A DNA stretch of 64,000 nucleotides from Arthrobacter terricola. GTDB taxonomy: Bacteria; Actinomycetota; Actinomycetes; Actinomycetales; Micrococcaceae. Location of the stretch: the NCBI RefSeq assembly GCF_004354015.1, contig NZ_SMRU01000023.1, positions 1 to 64,000 on the forward strand. Direction: 5' to 3'. Position numbers and translations under genes: made by a program. Under the pieces are notes generated by a model. It ran no database searches. It saw nothing but the letters and a program-made list of their open reading frames with translations, and was not told where the DNA came from. Positions within the stretch are counted from its first letter, which is position 1. Every line of letters begins with the position of its first letter. Shown here piece after piece: positions 59,498 to 64,000 of this stretch.

Positions 59498-61150
59498 ATG
59501 ATGGCGACCAAATTATCCGCCCCCACAGGCACAACAGTAAGTGCCGGATTTCAACGACGATTGGGCTACTGGTCCCTGGTAGGAATCGGCATCGGAAGTG
59601 TCATCGGCTCAGGCTGGCTGTTCTCCGCAATGTACGCGGCACAAGGAGCCGGACCCTCAGCGCTCATCTCCTGGGTTATCGGCGGCACCGTCATGCTCGC
59701 CTTGTCCTTGGTAGTAGCGGAACTCGGCATGACGTTCCCCGAATCGGGAGGCACGATCCGTTATCCCCTTTATTCCAACGGGAAACTGGCGGCAGGCATC
59801 ATTGGCTGGTGCACCAACGTCGGCGTCATCGGGGTTCCTGCCTTGGAGGCCTCAGGCGTGATGCAGTACGCCAGTTCCTATGTCCCCGGGCTCTATGCAC
59901 ATGGAAGCCTGACCCTTCAAGGAATCATCGGCTCCGCTCTGCTATTGGCTGTTTTCACAGCATTGAACTACTTCGGCGTCACTCTTTTCGCCCGCAGCAA
60001 CAACATCGTGACAACCATCAAGATCGTCATCCCGATCTTGACCCTGCTTGTCCTCATCATCAGCGGATTGACCAGCCATGGATCGGCAGGCGGAATCAAT
60101 AACTTCGCCGACGGGGGAGGCTTTGCCCCCTATGGCCTCTCAGCAAGCTTGGGCGTCATTGCTACTGCCGGCATCCTCTTCGCCTACAACGGCGCACAAG
60201 CGATCGTCGTGCTCTCAGGTGAAGCGCGTAACCCACGCAAGGACATTCCTGCTGCGATGATCACCACCATCGTTTTCACCATCGTCCTCTATCTGGGGCT
60301 TCAGCTGGCCTTCATCATCGCCGCGCCTCACGCGAGTGTGCTGAAGGGATGGGGCAGCGCGATGTTCGATTCTCCTTTCGGCAACCTTGCGCTCATTGCC
60401 GGGATCCAATGGCTCTACTGGATCCTGGTCGCCGACGCGGCCGTATCACCATCAGGATCGGCCATCGTTGCCGTGGCAGCCCTCGGACGGACAGTCGCTG
60501 CCATGGCAAAGAACGGCTTCCTGCCAAGCGGCCTTCAGAAAATCGACGAAAAATGGGGCATTCCGCGCCGCGCACTGGCCTTGAATTTCGTTGTCGGCTT
60601 GGCATTTCTCCTGCCACTGCCCAGCTGGCATGCCATGATCGGCATCATCGGAGTAATGATTGCCTTCACCTTCGGCATAGCGTCCGTTTCAGTGGGCGTA
60701 TTCCGACGGGCAGGCATTACCCGGTCGGCCGATCGCATTTGCGGCGTAGGCATACTGGCGCCGATCACGTTCTCCGCCGGCGGATTGATCGTCTCCTGGG
60801 TCCCTTGGGCGCAGGTATCCAACACCTTCCCCATACTTGCAATCGGCATTGTCTTGTATGCAGTCAACCATCTCACGCAAAAACACGGCCGTTCCGAAAT
60901 ACAGGGGGGCGCCTGGCTGCTTGTCTTCTTCGGATTCCTCTACGCCGCAACCTACCTTGGCAGCACCGGCATCGGGGTTCTCCCCGCCCCCTGGGATACC
61001 GTCGTCGTTTTTCTTGGCGGACTGGCTTTCTACCGCTGGGGAACCATTGAAGGGCTCCGCTACATGAAAGCAAACCCCGACATTGCCGACGAACTTGAAG
61101 CCAAACGAACCAACCCCGAACCAGGGACCGGCTTCCCGGTCCACGGCTGA
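59498..61150 (+). CDS. APC family amino acid/amine permease
   Basis: Start at ATG 59498 (start region weak; an upstream frame lacks conserved sequence). 550 residues, about 12 membrane helices. The first helix has YWSLVGIGIGSVIGSGWLF (G-x-G-x-G), and ELGMTFPESGGTIRYPLYSN follows, as in the amino acid-polyamine-organocation group. It probably imports or exchanges the amino acid or amine that feeds the pathway. The C-terminus is cytoplasmic and charged. Confidence 0.9.
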   Translation: MMATKLSAPTGTTVSAGFQRRLGYWSLVGIGIGSVIGSGWLFSAMYAAQGAGPSALISWVIGGTVMLALSLVVAELGMTFPESGGTIRYPLYSNGKLAAGIIGWCTNVGVIGVPALEASGVMQYASSYVPGLYAHGSLTLQGIIGSALLLAVFTALNYFGVTLFARSNNIVTTIKIVIPILTLLVLIISGLTSHGSAGGINNFADGGGFAPYGLSASLGVIATAGILFAYNGAQAIVVLSGEARNPRKDIPAAMITTIVFTIVLYLGLQLAFIIAAPHASVLKGWGSAMFDSPFGNLALIAGIQWLYWILVADAAVSPSGSAIVAVAALGRTVAAMAKNGFLPSGLQKIDEKWGIPRRALALNFVVGLAFLLPLPSWHAMIGIIGVMIAFTFGIASVSVGVFRRAGITRSADRICGVGILAPITFSAGGLIVSWVPWAQVSNTFPILAIGIVLYAVNHLTQKHGRSEIQGGAWLLVFFGFLYAATYLGSTGIGVLPAPWDTVVVFLGGLAFYRWGTIEGLRYMKANPDIADELEAKRTNPEPGTGFPVHG

Positions 61151-61326
61151 CCGCCGAAAATCCACGCTCCGGAACCCATTCAGGCAGGCTTTCAGCCCCC
61201 ACATACCGTTGCTCGATCAGCGCCCCGTGGACCCCATGTATCCACAGGAACCATGCCGGCTTCGGAGTCACGACGCCCAGAACCTTCGAGCAGTTCCCAC
61301 ATAGTCCGAAAGGAAACAACAACCCC

Positions 61327-62148
61327 ATGGTTGAGAAGCCGACCAGCCCGTCCCCAGGGTCATCACCTCCAGACAAAGATCACGCCCCCATCGTCGCCAT
61401 GACATACAGCTCCATTGAATTGGACGAACTCGAAGCCGGAGTTGAGTGGCAGCTGATGTTCCGGGCCGTGGTCGCGGCCGGAGGTGTCCCCTTGGCGATC
61501 GACTGCGCCACCGCCCAACCCCGGATACGTGAACTGGTTCAGCTCGCCGATGCCTTGATCGTGCTCGGGGGCGGAGACGTTGATCCTGAACTCTACGACG
61601 CCGAAAAGCATGATCCCGCTATTTCCGGAGTGAACCCGGTCAGAGACCGCAACGAAATGAGCGCCATTGCGACCGCCCGTGAAAACGGTCAACCAATCCT
61701 GGCCATCTGCCGTGGATTCCAGCTCCTCAACGTTGTCTACGGAGGAGGGCTGATCGCGGATCTCGTTCGCGACAGGCCCGGTGACGTCGAGCATCGGTTC
61801 GGAGCGCCCAAGATCACACGTAACCAACATACGGTGACCGTGGAATCTGACTCCAAGCTGGCTCAATGGATGTCAACAAGCGGACCAATCGACGTCAACA
61901 GCGAGCACCATCAAGGCATCTTGACGGTGGGCGCCGGGTTAAGAGCAACTGCTCATGCACCTGATGGACTGGTCGAGGCAGTAGAAGACACGGGCGGCCA
62001 CGTTGTCGGCATACAGTGGCACCCCGAGTTCACCTGGCCATCTGACGGGAACGCCGCGGCGCTGCTCTCAGGATTCATCCAAGAATGTGCGGGACTGCGC
62101 CGCCCCGCTCCGGCCCCGGCACTGTCCCCTCTGACCGCAGCCATCTGA
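61327..62148 (+). CDS. Gamma-glutamyl-gamma-aminobutyrate hydrolase-like (peptidase C26, class I GATase)
   Basis: 273 residues. The nucleophile Cys128 sits in ILAICRGFQLLNV, and the dyad His233 and Glu235 in VGIQWHPEF; the early VALGGGDVDPE-type block is ALIVLGGGDVDPELYD. These match PuuD-like hydrolases that split gamma-glutamyl amides. It follows the APC permease by 176 bases, so the two could handle a gamma-glutamyl amine or peptide. Ends shortly before a stem-loop terminator. N-terminal 20 residues are non-conserved. Confidence 0.9.
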   Translation: MVEKPTSPSPGSSPPDKDHAPIVAMTYSSIELDELEAGVEWQLMFRAVVAAGGVPLAIDCATAQPRIRELVQLADALIVLGGGDVDPELYDAEKHDPAISGVNPVRDRNEMSAIATARENGQPILAICRGFQLLNVVYGGGLIADLVRDRPGDVEHRFGAPKITRNQHTVTVESDSKLAQWMSTSGPIDVNSEHHQGILTVGAGLRATAHAPDGLVEAVEDTGGHVVGIQWHPEFTWPSDGNAAALLSGFIQECAGLRRPAPAPALSPLTAAI

Positions 62149-62189
62149 CCATCTTCAGTACAAAAGCCAGGTTCTCCTAGCCTTTTGTG

Positions 62190-62224
62190 GCCGTTCCCAC
62201 CGTGATTGCGCTAGTGGGAACGGC
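62190..62224 (+). terminator. Stem-loop terminator after the C26 hydrolase
   Basis: Arms GCCGTTCCCAC (62190-62200) and GTGGGAACGGC (62214-62224) are perfectly complementary with a 13-base loop. It begins 42 bases after the stop of the hydrolase gene. No long U run follows; a second imperfect CAAAAG...CTTTTG pair lies just before it. Confidence 0.65.
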
Positions 62225-62379
62225 TGCGCTGACTCATTAGCCTGGCGTTTCCGCTGTGTCCTGAGCCACCCCTCCCTTTGCGGCGCGTTTGGCGCCAACG
62301 ATGAACCGCCTGGAGGAGATCACGACGAAATGCACGCCTCCCCGCACCTTCCAACACCACTGATGCCGGCACTCCCGAG

Positions 62380-63133
62380 AGTGCCTGGCGCACTCGAAGG
62401 GATGCCTGGGAATATCTCAGCTACGCCCTGACCGAGAGGATCACGGATCACAACCGACATCAACAAGGCCCTGGAGCGGATCAGGAAACCAGACGTGTCA
62501 TCGAACTTCTCGGATCAGTGGAACCATACTGGGCTGTTCCAGGGGCTGTCAGCGTGCGGGACCGCAGCCAATACAGCCTGGCCGTCCGGGAGTACCTGAT
62601 GGGCATTGACGCCCGGCTCAGTGCGCCCGTCAGCGTGCTGGTGCTTGGCCGGTATGACCGCGTCAGGGAGGATGTCGCCTCAGCTCTTAATGCCGGATAC
62701 GCCCAACTGAGGGTCGAATTCAACACCGTGCACGCTTCGAAGGGAAAGGAAGCCGATTACGTCGTCGTGCTCGGCCTGGAGCGGAGAGGGTTTCCCAGCA
62801 TTATCGAGGATGATCCGCTGCTGCAGCTGGCCATGGCGGAACCCGACCCGTACCGTACGCCGAGGAACGACGCCTGTTCTATGTCTCCTTGACCCACGCC
62901 AGGCGGTCGGTGCTCCTGGTCACCCGTGCCGGCACAGAATCAGCGTTCCTCCTCGAATTGGTCAGGGACGGTATGGTCAGGATCCGGTCCGTCCGAGGTG
63001 AGGACATCATCACCGTGGTCTGCCCGAAATGCGGAAGCGCACCATGAAGGAAAAAGCAGGGCGCTACGGCCGGTTCTTCGGCTGCGCGGGCTATCCGGTC
63101 TGCACCGGAACGATGAAATCCGGTGGAGGCTAG
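62380..63133 (+). pseudogene. UvrD-type helicase C-terminal part with topoisomerase-like zinc ribbon, two frameshifts
   Basis: The first frame carries REYLMGIDARLSAPVSVLVL and AGYAQLRVEFNTVHASKGKE, then ADYVVVLGLERRGFPS, the helicase motif V/VI region of UvrD/Rep enzymes. After a shift near 62852 it continues AEERRLFYVSLTHARRSVLL. After another near 63040 it continues MKEKAGRYGRFFGCAGYPVC, with CPKCG just before: a C4 zinc ribbon of the topoisomerase type. The 5' half with Walker A is missing. A broken remnant, not an active enzyme. Confidence 0.82.
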
Positions 63134-63215
63134 GGGCAGGGAAGGCTTCGATGCGGCAAGGACTTCGTTCGTCGGACGGCTCGAAGTGTGGCGTCCGGCA
63201 TGCCACACTCCGTCC

Positions 63216-63452
63216 ATGGATATGGCTCAGTGGTGGCCGAGGCTGAAGCCCTCGACCCGGGAATGGCTGATCGGGAACAACGGTGATGTGGTTCCCGCGG
63301 AGGTGATCGCGGAGATTGCAGACGTTGGCGGACAGCCCGATTCTGACGCTTCGTGGGTGGGACGGAGCGGACCATCGGGGTTCTATCTTTCGGACGAAGC
63401 GGTCGATTGGATCGAGGCCGTCGGAAACGGCGAAGACGCCGGACAGGCCTGA
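63216..63452 (+). CDS. Divergent SLKDEW-like small protein
   Basis: The 78-residue product reads MDMAQWWPRLKPSTREWLIG, NNGDVVPAEVIAEIADVGGQ and ASWVGRSGPSGFYLSDEAVD, then WIEAVGNG. The scheme W-x-R-L-x-x-x-T-R-x-W-L-x-x-N ... P-x-x-V/M ... V-L-S/YLS-D-E/D-x-x-D-W/F-I parallels the intact SLKDEW protein, so it may be a distant member. A start ATG at 63216 has a weak ribosome site. Function unknown. Confidence 0.62.
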   Translation: MDMAQWWPRLKPSTREWLIGNNGDVVPAEVIAEIADVGGQPDSDASWVGRSGPSGFYLSDEAVDWIEAVGNGEDAGQA

Positions 63453-63727
63453 ACCACCCTCCCAACGGATCGTCCTGACGTCGAAGCGGATGCGTTGCGG
63501 AGAGGTGCCAACGGGGACTTCTGGAGGGGCTTCCTCCCCGGCATCTCCCGCAGGTACCGCCTACATCGAGTGCCGGTCGTCAGGCGGAAGCGGCCGTCAC
63601 AGACCTTCAGGAAGCATCACGATCGCAGGCAGTTCCGCCGTGGGTGTGAATCGCAGCGATAAATGGCGCCCTTTCAGCAGCGCTAAATGTCACCCCCTGG
63701 TCGAATACGGAGCAGCCGGGAACCGGG

Positions 63728-64000
63728 CTATCCGGTGATGGACGTCAGGTCCGCTGTTCCGTAGGCAACGTGCGTCTGCCAGTCCACGATCGTGACGCTT
63801 CGAACCGTGAAGGGCGGAAACGGCGGCAACTGGAAGGACTGCGAGCCGGGACCGGGTTTCAGCTGCGCGCCGATGTCCACGGATTTCGGGTCTTCGACGA
63901 CCATGTTCCCTGACGGGTCCTTGGACAATGCGCCCTCGTTGAGCATGACCTTTAAACCCGGGTCAGAAGTAATCGAGACGCCTTCCAAGGTCAGGGTGGC
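63728..64000 (-). CDS. DUF2993-like lipid-binding protein, C-terminal part (runs off window)
   Basis: The minus-strand frame is open to the right edge and ends at 63728. Visible residues include TLTLEGVSITSDPGLKVMLN, GSQSFQLPPFPPFTVRSVTI and VDWQTHVAYGTADLT, the beta-rich pattern of the actinobacterial DUF2993 (LmeA-type) family, which binds phospholipid at the envelope. The N-terminal signal is outside the window, so the call is provisional. Confidence 0.55.
   Translation of the reverse strand, partial: ATLTLEGVSITSDPGLKVMLNEGALSKDPSGNMVVEDPKSVDIGAQLKPGPGSQSFQLPPFPPFTVRSVTIVDWQTHVAYGTADLTSITG

Noticed and set aside
1..64000. tRNA, rRNA or CRISPR array
   Set aside because: No cloverleaf with GTTCNANNC arms, rRNA core or regular repeat-spacer pattern was recognised by eye; a dedicated scan (tRNAscan-SE, CRISPR finder) would be needed to confirm.

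Overview
The window is high-G+C DNA with many GTG starts and strongly purine-rich ribosome sites. Gene families such as WhiA, DUF4193, DUF6480, ANTAR-type regulators, ClpC and an ECF41 sigma factor point to an actinobacterium, most like Arthrobacter or Pseudarthrobacter (Micrococcaceae). The genus is inferred from protein style, not from a marker gene. No rRNA, tRNA or CRISPR array was recognised.

Left part (1-9.1 kb): a mobile and accessory zone. It holds the N-terminus of an IS630-type transposase at the edge, a frameshifted gene, a MazE/MazF-type toxin-antitoxin pair, several unknown genes, and a large serine recombinase with a small DNA-binding companion gene. 8.6-35.6 kb and 42.2-45.7 kb: a long patchwork of stress-type genes mixed with decayed genes. 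It includes a three-gene operon with 4-base overlaps (coiled-coil protein, DUF1469 holin-like protein, DUF3618 protein) followed by YihY, many 40-140 residue membrane proteins, DUF4193, a cold shock protein, ClpC, a GAF-ANTAR regulator, a non-canonical NRAMP transporter, a CDF transporter, a YegP-type protein, a GSP39-like SDR and an SRPBCC protein. Several of these genes share a TAAG...CTTA palindrome upstream, which suggests one regulon. Broken genes are frequent: a whiA copy, half an NRAMP gene, half a comEC, TetR pieces, and copies of a small SLKDEW protein family.

35.7-41.7 kb: a catabolic operon on the minus strand (solute-binding lipoprotein, amino-acid-type permease and ATPase, Gfo/Idh dehydrogenase, FAD amine/amino-acid oxidase). 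It diverges from a LacI-type repressor gene, and two palindromic operators lie between them. 47.7-49.3 kb: an ECF41 sigma factor overlapping its carboxymuconolactone-decarboxylase partner, with a matching TGTCACA promoter. 51.0-62.2 kb: a second catabolic cluster (sugar-type ABC transporter, YtcJ-like amidohydrolase, SDR, FadR-type repressor, APC permease, class I glutamine-amidotransferase-like hydrolase). It starts at a clear promoter embedded in an inverted repeat and contains a strong stem-loop terminator.

Right end (62.4-64 kb): a helicase relic with two frameshifts, a divergent SLKDEW-like protein and a partial DUF2993-like gene. The most interesting possibility is the stress patchwork: a set of membrane, chaperone and metal-transport genes resembling in concept the transferable stress-tolerance loci of proteobacteria, tied together by a shared palindromic site.
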